Below are positions 7,538-15,827 of a stretch of DNA of 53,636 nt, one piece after another. Both the position numbers and the translations under genes were made by a program. Below the pieces are notes generated by a model that was given only the letters and a program-made list of their open reading frames with translations, made no database searches and was not told where the DNA came from. Within the stretch, counting starts at the first letter, position 1; each line of letters begins with the position of its first letter. The stretch is from Micromonospora deserti (lineage in GTDB: Bacteria > Actinomycetota > Actinomycetes > Mycobacteriales > Micromonosporaceae): the NCBI RefSeq assembly GCF_003236335.1, contig NZ_POUB01000015.1, positions 1 through 53,636 on the forward strand. Reading direction: 5' to 3'.

Positions 7538-8497
7538 GTGAACATCCTGCGGTGGATGGTCGTATCCGCCCTCGTTCCGTTTGCCTTGACCGCCTGCGGG
7601 TCACCGCCCGAGCCGACGAGGTTCGACGGCACGGACACCATCGTTGAACAGTCGGCCAGCGCGGCACCACCAGCTGGTAGGGCGTTCGACCAGGCGCGCA
7701 GGGTGATGGGAGGCGCGCATATCAGTCCGGATGGGCGATTTGAGGCACGTGTCGATGCTGATGGCCGGGTCGAGATCACGTCGACTGCTGGAGGCCAGTT
7801 CGATTGGTTTGACAGTGGCTCGGGCTGGGGTGGTATGGACTTCTCGCCTGACGGTCGGTTCCTCGCGGTAGGGGTTTTCGATTCGGTGATCCTCTATGAT
7901 TTCACCACCAAGAATCCTACGGCCATGCACAGCCAGCATTTGGTGAAGGTGAGGTTTTCGGCCGACAGCTCATACCTGGTCACGGAGGAGTTCATCGAGG
8001 ACCGGAACGGGAAGTTCGTGCTGTTCGACGTACGGACTGGGCGGCGACTGACGTCGCCGCAACCGCCGTACATTGAGGTTCAGAGTGACCCGGGCCGCAT
8101 CTGGTGGGCCGACGAGCTCGCGGTGTTCGACGGCGGTAAGCACGTGGTGGCCGCCGGTGATGACGGCTTTCTGCTGTGGTCGACCCGGGGTAAGACCTTC
8201 GAATGGGTGCCGTGTGGTTGCCTGCCGACGTCGGCTGCCGTTGACCGCGAAGCCCGCCATGTGGCGTTTGTCATTCCGGAGGGCGAAGTCTCGCTCTGGG
8301 ACGTGGCCAGCCGCCGCGAAATTTCGAGATGGCGGCTGCCCAAATTGGATCCAACCGAAGGGCCGAGCTATGCCGGTGCGGACGTGATGTTCACGGAAGA
8401 CGGCAAGTGGCTACTCACGCATTTTCTTGAGGACGGCCAGGTGTGGTCCGTTTCCGGTGGCACGCAGGTGGGATCGTGGGAGGGCACCAACAAGTGA
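7538..8497 (+). CDS. beta-propeller (WD40-like) lipoprotein
   Basis: The precursor has 319 residues with a GTG start preceded by gtgggga. The signal peptide ends in the lipobox LTAC, with Cys20 as the lipidated residue, so the mature protein should be anchored outside the membrane. The body carries several WD40/YVTN-like blade motifs: GGAHISPDGRFEARVDADGR, GGMDFSPDGRFLAVGVFDS, VKVRFSADSSYLVT, VFDGGKHVVAAGDDGFLLW, EGEVSLWDVASRREISRW and VMFTEDGKWLLTHFLEDGQV. Such propellers usually serve as binding scaffolds; no catalytic motif is apparent. The gene ends in a 4-bp overlap (gtga) with the next one, indicating translational coupling and a joint role. Upstream, 7400-7537 holds a possible promoter but no recognisable operator. 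Confidence 0.7.
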   Translation: MNILRWMVVSALVPFALTACGSPPEPTRFDGTDTIVEQSASAAPPAGRAFDQARRVMGGAHISPDGRFEARVDADGRVEITSTAGGQFDWFDSGSGWGGMDFSPDGRFLAVGVFDSVILYDFTTKNPTAMHSQHLVKVRFSADSSYLVTEEFIEDRNGKFVLFDVRTGRRLTSPQPPYIEVQSDPGRIWWADELAVFDGGKHVVAAGDDGFLLWSTRGKTFEWVPCGCLPTSAAVDREARHVAFVIPEGEVSLWDVASRREISRWRLPKLDPTEGPSYAGADVMFTEDGKWLLTHFLEDGQVWSVSGGTQVGSWEGTNK

Positions 8498-9318
8498 CGA
8501 CAGAACCCCTGACGCCCAAGCGTCGGCTGCTTGCGTCAATAAACAAGGGATGGTGGTTCCTTGCCGGTGGTGTGACAAGTGCCGTGATCGGCGCCGCAGT
8601 CGGGATCTACGTGCCGAAGGTGCTGGACCCGCCGGACACCCGCCCTATCGCGGTGAACGTCGTGAGTAATCCTGCCACGGTGGACACCTGGGGTAGCGAC
8701 GAGTTTGGCCTGGTCATGCCGAAGGACGCCAAGCCCGCGGGTCAGCCACCCATAGGCTGCAGCGAGATAGTCGACTGGGCGCGCCACAACGGCGCCGTCG
8801 ACCGCGACGTGAGCCGGGTTCGACTCGTTGTGCAAGGCGTTACCGACCAGGGCGTTCTGATCGACAACCTACGAGCCAAGGTCATCCGCCATACTCGAAC
8901 GCCCGAGCCGGCCGGCGTCGAGTTGCGCTGCGGCGGAGCGCAAGGAGTCGCCACCCCTAGGCGAGTGGTCATCGATCTAGATGCTGAGGAACCGGCTGCC
9001 GCCTATGCCGAAGAGATAGCTGGACGGATACCGCTTTTCGGGTTCACTCTCCAGAAGGGAGAGACTGAGATTTTCGACCTGACGGCCACCACCAAAGGCA
9101 CCGTAGAGTGGGTGCTCGAACTAGATCTCGTGGTCGGCGGCGAGCGGCAGACGGTCGAGGTAACAAACCGCGGTGCATCGTTTATGACGACGGCATGGAG
9201 GAGCTCACGGACTTATCAAGTCCCGGCGGGGACTGACTATTGGGTTGAGTGCTCGGCATCAGTTGGCACCGAATGCAAGGAAAATGTCTCGCCGGTGGAC
9301 TTTCGTTACAGCTCCTGA
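8494..9318 (+). CDS. single-pass membrane-anchored extracytoplasmic protein, unknown function
   Basis: The protein has 274 residues. The GTG start overlaps the stop of the propeller lipoprotein by 4 bp. A basic N-terminus (TPKRRLLASINKG) is followed by one membrane helix (WWFLAGGVTSAVIGAAVGIY, about 20-39) with no cleavage site evident, then an extracytoplasmic region of about 235 residues with predicted beta-rich character (VSRVRLVVQGVTDQGVLIDN, VATPRRVVIDLDAE, TTKGTVEWVLELDLVVGGER). Three Cys (in IGCSEI, LRCGGA and ECSASVGTECKEN) could form disulfides. I do not recognise the family; similar anchor-plus-beta-domain proteins are common in Streptomyces and Micromonospora beside helix-turn-helix or propeller genes. 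It is presumably a partner of the lipoprotein. Confidence 0.6.
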   Translation: MTTEPLTPKRRLLASINKGWWFLAGGVTSAVIGAAVGIYVPKVLDPPDTRPIAVNVVSNPATVDTWGSDEFGLVMPKDAKPAGQPPIGCSEIVDWARHNGAVDRDVSRVRLVVQGVTDQGVLIDNLRAKVIRHTRTPEPAGVELRCGGAQGVATPRRVVIDLDAEEPAAAYAEEIAGRIPLFGFTLQKGETEIFDLTATTKGTVEWVLELDLVVGGERQTVEVTNRGASFMTTAWRSSRTYQVPAGTDYWVECSASVGTECKENVSPVDFRYSS

Positions 9319-9477
9319 ATCGTGATGCCGCGCGTGCCACGAGTGTGCCGGCGGCGGGCACCGCCGGCGCAAGCCGGGCAGTTGTGTCAAGTCGAAGACG
9401 CACCCTGCCGGGGCGGGTTCAACCGGTCAGCGCAACGGTCTCGGTGGGTCAGCGAGACCGTCGTTGATCTATGAGGG

Positions 9478-9760
9478 AGACGTCCCCGGGTGCCGTCCAG
9501 CCAGAGCCGCAGCGCCAGTCGCGGCTCCGGCTCCCGGGTGACCGCGTACCGCTGACCGGGCGCCCCCAGATCGAGCTGGCAGGTCAGCCGGTAGCTGCCG
9601 GTCGCGGGCGCGACGAAGGTGCCGGTCCAGGTCTACAGGGTGTCGTCGGTGGCCACCTCGACCCACCGGATGGTCCGGGCGGCGCCCACGGCTGGCTGCC
9701 GCGTTCGGATCGCGGTGGGTGGACGACCGGGCCGGGGTCGGGGTGCACAGGCTCAGCCCC
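9478..9760 (-). pseudogene. PA14-like glycosidase domain remnant with in-frame stop
   Basis: On the minus strand, PPTAIRTRQPAVGAARTIRW leads to VEVATDDTL, a TAG, then TWTGTFVAPATGSYRLTCQL and LALRLWLDGTR. The text resembles PA14/beta-sandwich modules of actinobacterial glycosidases (typical WTGTFTPPVTGxYxF ... RLWLDG). The TAG could derive from CAG (Gln) by one change. No start and no adjacent catalytic domain are visible, so this is a leftover from a lost carbohydrate-active gene. The remaining bases 9319-9477 hold nothing I can support. Confidence 0.4.
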
Positions 9761-9782
9761 GCGCGTTGGGTGATCCGATCGG

Positions 9783-9808
9783 GGCCACCCGGAGCTCGCC
9801 GGGTGGCC
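9783..9808 (-). terminator. hairpin terminator of the lacI gene
   Basis: A perfect 10-bp stem, ggccacccgg (9783-9792) and ccgggtggcc (9799-9808), has a six-base loop agctcg. It lies 31 bp past the stop of the minus-strand lacI gene. There is no U-tract, as is common for actinomycete terminators. Confidence 0.6.
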
Positions 9809-9838
9809 GCGTCACCCGGCCGGATCGGGGGTGGCTGG

Positions 9839-10873
9839 TCAGTCGCGCGGGGTGGGGCCGGTCGAGTCGCGTACCACCAGCACGTGCCCGGTCGAGCGGC
9901 GCCGGGGGCGGGTCGACCGGGGTTTGAGCGCGAGGGTGAGCGCCATCCGGCCCATGTCGGTCATCGGCAGCCGGATGGTCGTCAGGCTCGGCGCGAGGTC
10001 GGCGGCGACCGAGACGTCGTCGAAACCGACGACCGACATCCGTTCTGGCACGGGGATGCGGTGCGCGCGCATCGTCGAGAGCACCCCGATCGCCATCGCG
10101 TCGTTGAGCGCGATGATCGCCGTGGTTCCCGGGTGGTCGCGCAGGATCTGCTCGGCCGCGACCCGACCGCCGTCGCGGGTGAAGTCGCCGTGCACGACGG
10201 GGAGGGTGTCGAGGGAGAGTCCGCGCTGGCGCAGGGCCGACGAGACGCCGGCGAGGCGGTCGGCGACGGTGGTGAGCCCGGCGGTGCCCGCGGCGACCGC
10301 GATGCGCCGGTGCCCGAGTTCCAGCAGGTGCTCGGCGAGCGCCCGGCCGCCGGCCTCGTTGTCGGGCAGGACGGCGTCGACGCCGAGCGCGTGCCGCCCG
10401 ATCACCGCGACCCGCCCGCCGAGGGCTTGGAACTCCGACAGCTGGGCCCGAGCCTCGGCCTCCACCCGCGGGTCGCTGTAGCCGGATCCGGCGATGAGGA
10501 TGATCCCGACCCGCTGGGTGATGAGGTGTCGCAGCTGGCGCAGCTCCTCGTCGGGGTCGCGGCCGGAGTGGCAGATCTGCACGAGCAGCCCCTCCTCGGC
10601 CGCCACCTGGATGACGCCGCCGGCGATCTCGGAGAAGTAGGGGTCGTCGACCTGGTGGACCACGAGGCCCACGGTGGAGCTCGTGCCGCCGGCCAGGGTG
10701 CGGGCGTACGGGTTGGCGACGTACCCGAGCTCCTTGGAGACCTGCCGGACCCGGCTGGCCACCTCCTCGCTGACGCCTTCGCGGCCGGAGAGGGCGCGGG
10801 AGGCGGTGGCCAGTGAGACCCCGGCGCGTTCCGCCACGTCGATGAGGCGCAGCCTCGGGCCAGGCTTGGGCAT
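9839..10873 (-). CDS. LacI-family transcriptional repressor
   Basis: The protein has 344 residues. The N-terminal HTH, RLIDVAERAGVSLATASRAL (8-27), and hinge (VANPYARTLAGGTSSTVGLV) are canonical; the effector domain (about 60-330) has the periplasmic-binding fold with GRHALGVDAVLPDNEAGG, AIIALNDAMAIGVLS and MSVVGFDDVSVAADLAPSL. The start at 10873 is chosen over an upstream in-frame ATG because GGGGAG stands 7 bases before it and the HTH begins directly after. It is divergent from the Liv-type transporter operon, with a palindromic operator between them, and the same operator modules recur before the LamG gene. It therefore most likely represses the whole catabolic locus and itself, released by a sugar or sugar acid from the pathway. 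Confidence 0.92.
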   Translation of the reverse strand: MPKPGPRLRLIDVAERAGVSLATASRALSGREGVSEEVASRVRQVSKELGYVANPYARTLAGGTSSTVGLVVHQVDDPYFSEIAGGVIQVAAEEGLLVQICHSGRDPDEELRQLRHLITQRVGIILIAGSGYSDPRVEAEARAQLSEFQALGGRVAVIGRHALGVDAVLPDNEAGGRALAEHLLELGHRRIAVAAGTAGLTTVADRLAGVSSALRQRGLSLDTLPVVHGDFTRDGGRVAAEQILRDHPGTTAIIALNDAMAIGVLSTMRAHRIPVPERMSVVGFDDVSVAADLAPSLTTIRLPMTDMGRMALTLALKPRSTRPRRRSTGHVLVVRDSTGPTPRD

Positions 10874-10940
10874 CCTGCAACTCCCCAGAAACATCGATGT
10901 CATCAGGCTATTGCCAGTGACGCTGGACACAGCCTAGGCT

Positions 10941-10966
10941 ACGAAAGCGCTTTCGTAAGCGCTTCC
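10941..10966. promoter_or_regulatory. LacI operator in the divergent lacI / transporter promoter
   Basis: The perfect 16-bp palindrome acgaaagcgctttcgt (10941-10956) is directly followed by a second module, gtaagcgcttcc (10955-10966). A central CG inside an inverted repeat is the classic LacI/GalR operator pattern. It lies 68 bp from the lacI start and 25-50 bp upstream of the transporter start, where it can block both. Confidence 0.85.
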
Positions 10967-10990
10967 GTCCCGGCAAAGGAGCGTCACGGG

Positions 10991-12214
10991 ATGACAACCC
11001 GTTTCAGGCGAATGCAGTGGATGACAGCACTCGGCGCGACCATGACACTTGCACTGGCTGCGTGCAGCGGTGACGGTGGTGGATCGAACACTGCCGATGA
11101 TCCGATTGTGATCGGGATCTCCCTCCCGCTGACCGGAGACTTCTCCGAGCCGGGCAAGGGCGTCCAGCGCGGCTACGAGGCCTGGGCAAAGATCACCAAC
11201 GACAAGGGTGGCCTGCTCGGCCGTAAGGTCGAGCTGAAGATCCTCGACGACCAGTCCAACGCCGACCGCGTGGTCGCCGACTACGAACAGCTCATCGGCT
11301 CCGACCAGGTCGACCTGGTGGTGGGTCCGTTCTCGACCCGGCTCGTCGTGCCGGCGGCCCGCGTCGCCGAGGAGTACGGGATGCTCTTCGTCGAGCCCGC
11401 CGGCGCGGCGAAGGAGGTCTTCGAGCAGGGCTTCAAGAACCTGTTCTACGCGGCCCCGGCGGTGGCCAACGACCACTACAACCACCTGGCCGACTACCTG
11501 CTCGCGCTGCCGCCCGACCAGCGGCCCAAGACCGCGGCGTACGCGGCGATGGACGACCCGTTCGCGCAGGGCACGGCGTACGGGCTCAAGGAGAAGCTCG
11601 CGGCGGGCGGCATCCGTACCGTCGTCGACGAGGTCTACCCGCCCAACACCACCGACTTCGGCAGCATCGCCGCGAAGATCGCGGCGTCCAGGGCCGACCT
11701 GGTGGTGGGCGGCTCGCAGTACCAGGACGGCGTGAACCTGATCGTCGCCCTGCAACAGCTCCAGTACCAGCCGAAGTTGGCGGCCTTCTCCACCGCCCCG
11801 ACGAACCCGGAGTTCGCCGCGGCCATCGGCAACAAGACCGAGGGGATCCTCGCGCCGACCGGCTACACCCAGAAGGCGCCCTACCCCAGCAACAAGGAGT
11901 TCGTCGAGAAGTACACGGCGCAGTTCGGCACGCCGCCGGAGGAGGACGAGGCCAACGCGTACACGACCGGCCAGGTCGTCGCGGCGGCGGTCACCGCGGT
12001 GGGCTGCGCCGAGCAGGGCGCGTGCCAGCAGAAGCTGGTCGACTGGGTACGCAGCAACACGGTGGAGACCGTCGTCGGCCCGCTCTCCTGGGACGCGACG
12101 GGCAAGCCGAAGGGCGCCCACATGATCCAGCAGTGGGTGGGCGGCGAGATCCAGATCGTGCTGCCGGCCGACGCCAAGGAGGCCGACCTCATCTACCCGA
12201 AGCCGGCCTGGTAG
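10991..12214 (+). CDS. Liv/HAAT-type ABC transporter substrate-binding lipoprotein
   Basis: The precursor has 407 residues. The signal peptide ends in lipobox LAAC with Cys25. The mature part is a type I periplasmic binding protein of the branched-chain amino acid (Peripla_BP_6) family: PIVIGISLPLTGDFSEPGKG, GGLLGRKVELKILDDQSNAD, VDLVVGPFSTRLVVPAARVA and EEDEANAYTTGQVVAAAV. An aaaggag site precedes the ATG. It is the first gene of a five-gene transporter operon. The family classically takes up Leu/Ile/Val, amides or aromatic acids, but LacI control and the sugar-enzyme neighbours suggest a carbohydrate-derived ligand; this is inference. Confidence 0.9.
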   Translation: MTTRFRRMQWMTALGATMTLALAACSGDGGGSNTADDPIVIGISLPLTGDFSEPGKGVQRGYEAWAKITNDKGGLLGRKVELKILDDQSNADRVVADYEQLIGSDQVDLVVGPFSTRLVVPAARVAEEYGMLFVEPAGAAKEVFEQGFKNLFYAAPAVANDHYNHLADYLLALPPDQRPKTAAYAAMDDPFAQGTAYGLKEKLAAGGIRTVVDEVYPPNTTDFGSIAAKIAASRADLVVGGSQYQDGVNLIVALQQLQYQPKLAAFSTAPTNPEFAAAIGNKTEGILAPTGYTQKAPYPSNKEFVEKYTAQFGTPPEEDEANAYTTGQVVAAAVTAVGCAEQGACQQKLVDWVRSNTVETVVGPLSWDATGKPKGAHMIQQWVGGEIQIVLPADAKEADLIYPKPAW

Positions 12215-12220
12215 GCACCG

Positions 12221-13108
12221 ATGCCCTCCGGTGCGCTGCTCTTCCAGAGCGTCATCCTGGGTCTGCTGCTGGGCGGGCTCTACGCCCTCCTGGCAGCCGG
12301 CCTGACCCTCTACTTCGGCATCATGCGGGTGGTGATGATCGCCCACTCGGCGTTCCTCATCCTCGCCGCGTACCTCGCCTGGTGGTCGCACTCGCGGCTG
12401 GGCGTCGATCCGCTGCTGTCGATGGTCGTCACCGTGCCGCTGTTCTTCGGGTGCGGCGTGCTGCTGCAACGGCTGCTCCTGGCCCGGCTGCGCCCGGTCA
12501 CCCTGACCATGATGTCGGTGCTGCTGACCTTCGCGATCGCCGTCGTCATCGAAGGGCTGCTCGGGTACGTGTTCACCGGCACCCAGCGGCGCATCCAGCT
12601 CGGCTACGGCTCGGCGAGCTTCGGCCTCTTCGGGGCCCGCATCGCGGTGGTCAAGCTGATCGCGTTCGGCCTCGCCGCGGTCGCGCTGGCGGCCCTCTAC
12701 CTGCTGATGAAGAAGACGACGTTCGGTTGGGCGCTGCGCGCGACGATCCAGCACCGCGACGCGGCCCGGCTGGTCGGCATCGAGACCGACCGGGTGGCCG
12801 GGTACGGCTTCGGGATCGGCCTGGCCACCGCCGCGGTCGGCGGCACCGCCCTCGCCCTCGACACGACCATCTATCCGTCGCTGCACTGGCACTGGATCGG
12901 CCCGCTGATGGCCATCATCGTGGTCGGCGGCCTGGGCAGCGTCCCCGGCGCCGCGATGGCCGCGATGGTGCTCGGCCTGATGCAGAGCCTGCTGCAGATC
13001 CCGCTCGGTACCACATGGGCGCAGACCATCTTCTACCTAGCCCTGTTCGCGACGCTCGCGTTCCGGCCACAGGGATTCTTCGGAGGTCGCCTTGCCCAGC
13101 GCTTCTGA
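12221..13108 (+). CDS. Liv/HAAT-type ABC permease (LivH-like)
   Basis: The protein has 295 residues with about eight hydrophobic segments. It opens with ALLFQSVILGLLLGGLYALL, the usual N-terminus of LivH-type permeases, and carries the coupling loop ALRATIQHRDAARLVGIETD (EAA-like) that contacts the ATPases. The C-terminus, IPLGTTWAQTIFYLALFATL, reads into the next gene, whose TTG start overlaps by 17 bp. It forms the translocation pore together with the LivM-like protein. Confidence 0.9.
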   Translation: MPSGALLFQSVILGLLLGGLYALLAAGLTLYFGIMRVVMIAHSAFLILAAYLAWWSHSRLGVDPLLSMVVTVPLFFGCGVLLQRLLLARLRPVTLTMMSVLLTFAIAVVIEGLLGYVFTGTQRRIQLGYGSASFGLFGARIAVVKLIAFGLAAVALAALYLLMKKTTFGWALRATIQHRDAARLVGIETDRVAGYGFGIGLATAAVGGTALALDTTIYPSLHWHWIGPLMAIIVVGGLGSVPGAAMAAMVLGLMQSLLQIPLGTTWAQTIFYLALFATLAFRPQGFFGGRLAQRF

Positions 13109-14264
13109 ACCGACCACGGCGCCGACGGCGGCCACCGCGCCGGCGGTGACCCTGGCGCGCCGGCCCGTCGGCCGGATCGTCCCGGCGGTCGCGGTTCTCG
13201 TGCTCGCCGCCGCGGTGCTGTCGTTCCCGTCCCTGGCGCCCAACCCGTACATCCTGTCGGCGGGCGTCGTCGTACTGAACTACGCGGTGCTCTCCACGTC
13301 GTGGAACTTCGTCGGCGGGTTCACCGGTTACATCTCCCTCGGGCACGGGGCCCTGGCCGGGCTGGGCGCGTACGGCACCGCCCTGCTGGTGACCAGGGCC
13401 GGCCTGCCGAGCTTCGTGGCCCTGGCCGTGGCGGCGCTGCTGGTGGCCGCCCTCGCGGTGCCGATCGGCTTCGCGGCGCTGCGGGTACGCGGCGCCTCGT
13501 TCGTCATCGTCTCCATCGCGCTGGTGCTGATCCTGCTGCTGGTGTTCCAGAGCTGGGCCTCGCTCACCGGCGGGTCACGGGGCCTGGTGGTGCCGCGGCC
13601 GTTCCCCGGGCTGCTGCGCCCCGAGCACCACCGCGTCTTCTACTTCCTCTTCGCCGGACTGCTCGGCCTCGCGCTGCTGGCCTGGTGGCTGATCGACCGC
13701 TCGCGGTTCGGGCTCGGGCTCAAGGCGATCCGGGAGGACGAGGACAAGGCGGAGGCGCTGGGGACGCCGACCTTCGCGTACAAGCTGGTGGTGTTCGTGG
13801 TCTCGGCCGGCTTCACCGCCCTGGCCGGCGGGCTCTACGCGCTCTGGTTCGGCGATCTCGACCCGGTCTTCCAGTTCTCGATCCTGACCGGCTCGTACAT
13901 GGTGCTGATGGCGCTGCTCGGCGGGGTCCGGCACCTGTTCGGGCCGGTGGTCGGCGCGCTCGTGGTCGGGTTCGCGCTGGAGTACTTCAAGGTGGAGTTC
14001 GGCAACACGCCGCTGCACCTGGTCGCGACCGGCCTGCTGCTCGCGCTGGTCGTGCTGTTCATGCCCGACGGTGTCCTGCCGGCGATCGGCGGGCTGCTCA
14101 ACCGGCTGTCGCGGCCGACGCAGAGCTCCATCCGCGAGGTCACCGCGGCGCAGCTGCGCGACGAGCGGGCCGCCGCGAGCGCGGCGGAGGGCACCCGGGA
14201 CCGGGGCGACGCCGCGGCGGCCACCGCCGGCGGGCGCCCACAGTCGACGAGGGAGCGGGCATGA
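13092..14264 (+). CDS. Liv/HAAT-type ABC permease (LivM-like)
   Basis: The protein has 390 residues and starts with TTG inside the end of the previous gene, with gaggtcgc as ribosome site. The family hallmark GGFTGYISLGHGALAGLGAY is present, as is the coupling loop GLGLKAIREDEDKAEALGTP. About nine membrane segments end near residue 340. The last 45 residues are a charged, Ala/Arg-rich cytosolic tail (AAQLRDERAAASAAEGTRDR) not usual for LivM. Its stop overlaps the next start in an atga. Confidence 0.9.
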   Translation: MPSASEPTTAPTAATAPAVTLARRPVGRIVPAVAVLVLAAAVLSFPSLAPNPYILSAGVVVLNYAVLSTSWNFVGGFTGYISLGHGALAGLGAYGTALLVTRAGLPSFVALAVAALLVAALAVPIGFAALRVRGASFVIVSIALVLILLLVFQSWASLTGGSRGLVVPRPFPGLLRPEHHRVFYFLFAGLLGLALLAWWLIDRSRFGLGLKAIREDEDKAEALGTPTFAYKLVVFVVSAGFTALAGGLYALWFGDLDPVFQFSILTGSYMVLMALLGGVRHLFGPVVGALVVGFALEYFKVEFGNTPLHLVATGLLLALVVLFMPDGVLPAIGGLLNRLSRPTQSSIREVTAAQLRDERAAASAAEGTRDRGDAAAATAGGRPQSTRERA

Positions 14265-15001
14265 CCGAGGTGCGCAGCCTGGCCACGGCGAACCTGACCA
14301 AGGCGTTCGGCGGCGTGGTGGCGCTCGACGGTGCCACCGTGACGTTCCGGCACGGGCAGGTCAACGCCCTGATCGGGCCCAACGGGTCGGGCAAGACGAC
14401 ATTCTTCAACTGTGTCACGGGGATGATCCGGCCGGACAGCGGGCAGACGACCTACCGGGGGCAGGACATCACCCGCAGGGCGCCGCACGCCATCGTCCGC
14501 GCCGGCATCGGCCGCACCTTCCAGCTGTGCCGGGTGTTCCCCCGGATGTCGGCGCTGGACAACGTGCTCGCGGCGGTCCGCCCGGCCGGCCTGGTCGGCC
14601 AGCTGCGCGGCGCGAGGGCGCGGGTCGAGGTCGACCGGGCCTGGGGGTGGCTCACCCGGCTGGGCATCGAGCACCTCGCCGACGTCGAGGCACGCACCAT
14701 GTCCTGGGGCCAGCAGAAGCTGCTGGAGCTCGCCGGCGTGCTGATGAGCGACCCGGAGACGGTGCTGCTCGACGAGCCGGCCGGCGGGGTCAACCCGGCG
14801 CTGCTCGACCGGATCGGCACCCTGGTCCGCGAGCTCAACGCCGAGGGGAGGACCTTCGTGATCGTCGAGCACAACATGGACCTGGTGATGAGTGTCAGTG
14901 ACCACATCGTGGTGTTCGACCGTGGCCGCCCGATCGCCGAGGGGCCGCCGTCGCTCATCCGCACCGACGAACGCGTGCTGGGGGCATACCTTGGCGTCTG
15001 A
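14261..15001 (+). CDS. Liv/HAAT-type ABC ATPase (LivG-like)
   Basis: The protein has 246 residues. Walker A is GPNGSGKTT (about 40), the Q-loop region TFQLCRVFPRMSALDNVLAA, the signature motif MSWGQQKLLELA in place of LSGGQ (normal in LivG relatives), Walker B VLLDEPAGGVNP and the H-loop FVIVEHNMDLVMSVSD. The start overlaps the LivM-like stop by 4 bp. It pairs with the LivF-like subunit encoded next. Confidence 0.92.
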   Translation: MTEVRSLATANLTKAFGGVVALDGATVTFRHGQVNALIGPNGSGKTTFFNCVTGMIRPDSGQTTYRGQDITRRAPHAIVRAGIGRTFQLCRVFPRMSALDNVLAAVRPAGLVGQLRGARARVEVDRAWGWLTRLGIEHLADVEARTMSWGQQKLLELAGVLMSDPETVLLDEPAGGVNPALLDRIGTLVRELNAEGRTFVIVEHNMDLVMSVSDHIVVFDRGRPIAEGPPSLIRTDERVLGAYLGV

Positions 15002-15740
15002 AATCGAACTCGTCGACGTCCAGGCCGGCTACGGGCGCGCCGCGCCGGTGCTGCGCGGTCTCACCGTCTCCGTGCCCGCCGGCACGATCGTCTGCCTCGT
15101 CGGGCCCAACGGCGCCGGCAAGTCGACCGTGCTGAAGGTGGCCAGCGGGCTGCTCAAGCCGCGCACCGGGCGAATCCTCGTCGGGGGTGTGGACGTGACC
15201 GGCCAGGGCCCGCAGCGGATGCTCGCCTCGGGTGTGGCGCACGTCCTGCAGGGGCACAGCGTCTTCCGGGAGATGACCGTGGCCGAGAACGTGCTCCTCG
15301 GCGGCTACACGCTCAAGGACAAGGCGCTCGTCGCCGAGCGGACCGCGTTCGTCAAGGAACTCTTCCCGGTGGTCGCGCAGCGCTGGGGTTCGCTGGCCGG
15401 GCTGCTCTCCGGCGGTCAGCAGAAGCAGGTGGAGTTCGCCCGGTCGCTGATGGTCAACCCAAAGGTCGTGCTGCTCGACGAGCCGTCCATGGGCCTGGAC
15501 CCGAAGGCGACCAGCACGGTGTTCGAACAGGTCGTGCGGATGCGTGACGCCGGTACGGCGGTGCTGCTCGTGGAGCAGAACGCCCGGCGGGCGCTGGAGA
15601 ACGCCGACCTCGGATGCGTGCTCGACCTCGGGCGGGTGCACATCTCCGGGCCGGCGGGGCAGCTGCTGGCCGATCCTCAACTCGGCGAGCTGTACCTCGG
15701 CGGCCGGCCCGCCGAGCCACCGGTCTCGCCCAAGCGGTAG
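14991..15740 (+). CDS. Liv/HAAT-type ABC ATPase (LivF-like)
   Basis: The protein has 249 residues and a TTG start overlapping the LivG-like gene by 11 bp. Walker A is GPNGAGKST, the Q-loop VAHVLQGHSVFREMTVAENV, the signature LSGGQQKQVEFARSLM, Walker B VLLDEPSMGLDP and the H-loop VLLVEQNARRAL. Length and motifs fit LivF. It ends the importer operon; the 87 bp to the next gene contain a second LacI operator rather than a terminator. Confidence 0.92.
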   Translation: MASEIELVDVQAGYGRAAPVLRGLTVSVPAGTIVCLVGPNGAGKSTVLKVASGLLKPRTGRILVGGVDVTGQGPQRMLASGVAHVLQGHSVFREMTVAENVLLGGYTLKDKALVAERTAFVKELFPVVAQRWGSLAGLLSGGQQKQVEFARSLMVNPKVVLLDEPSMGLDPKATSTVFEQVVRMRDAGTAVLLVEQNARRALENADLGCVLDLGRVHISGPAGQLLADPQLGELYLGGRPAEPPVSPKR

Positions 15741-15771
15741 TCACCTCCACGACAGGGTTCACCGCGGGCCA

Positions 15772-15796
15772 GTAAGCGCTTACGAAAGCGGTTACG
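15772..15796. promoter_or_regulatory. second LacI operator, upstream of the LamG gene
   Basis: The palindrome gtaagcgcttac (15772-15783) is joined to cgaaagcggttacg (15783-15796). Both modules, the gtaagcgctt and acgaaagcg boxes, are those of the site at 10941-10966, in swapped order. It lies 32 bp before the LamG start, so the LamG/PQQ unit is probably a separate transcript under the same repressor. Confidence 0.8.
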
Positions 15797-15827
15797 TCCC
15801 GCGCCGACGCGAAACGAGGTCTACGCG

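Noticed and set aside
10934..12892. 652-codon minus-strand frame opposite the importer genes
   Set aside because: Same antisense effect; covers the operator and two clear genes and has no recognisable motif.
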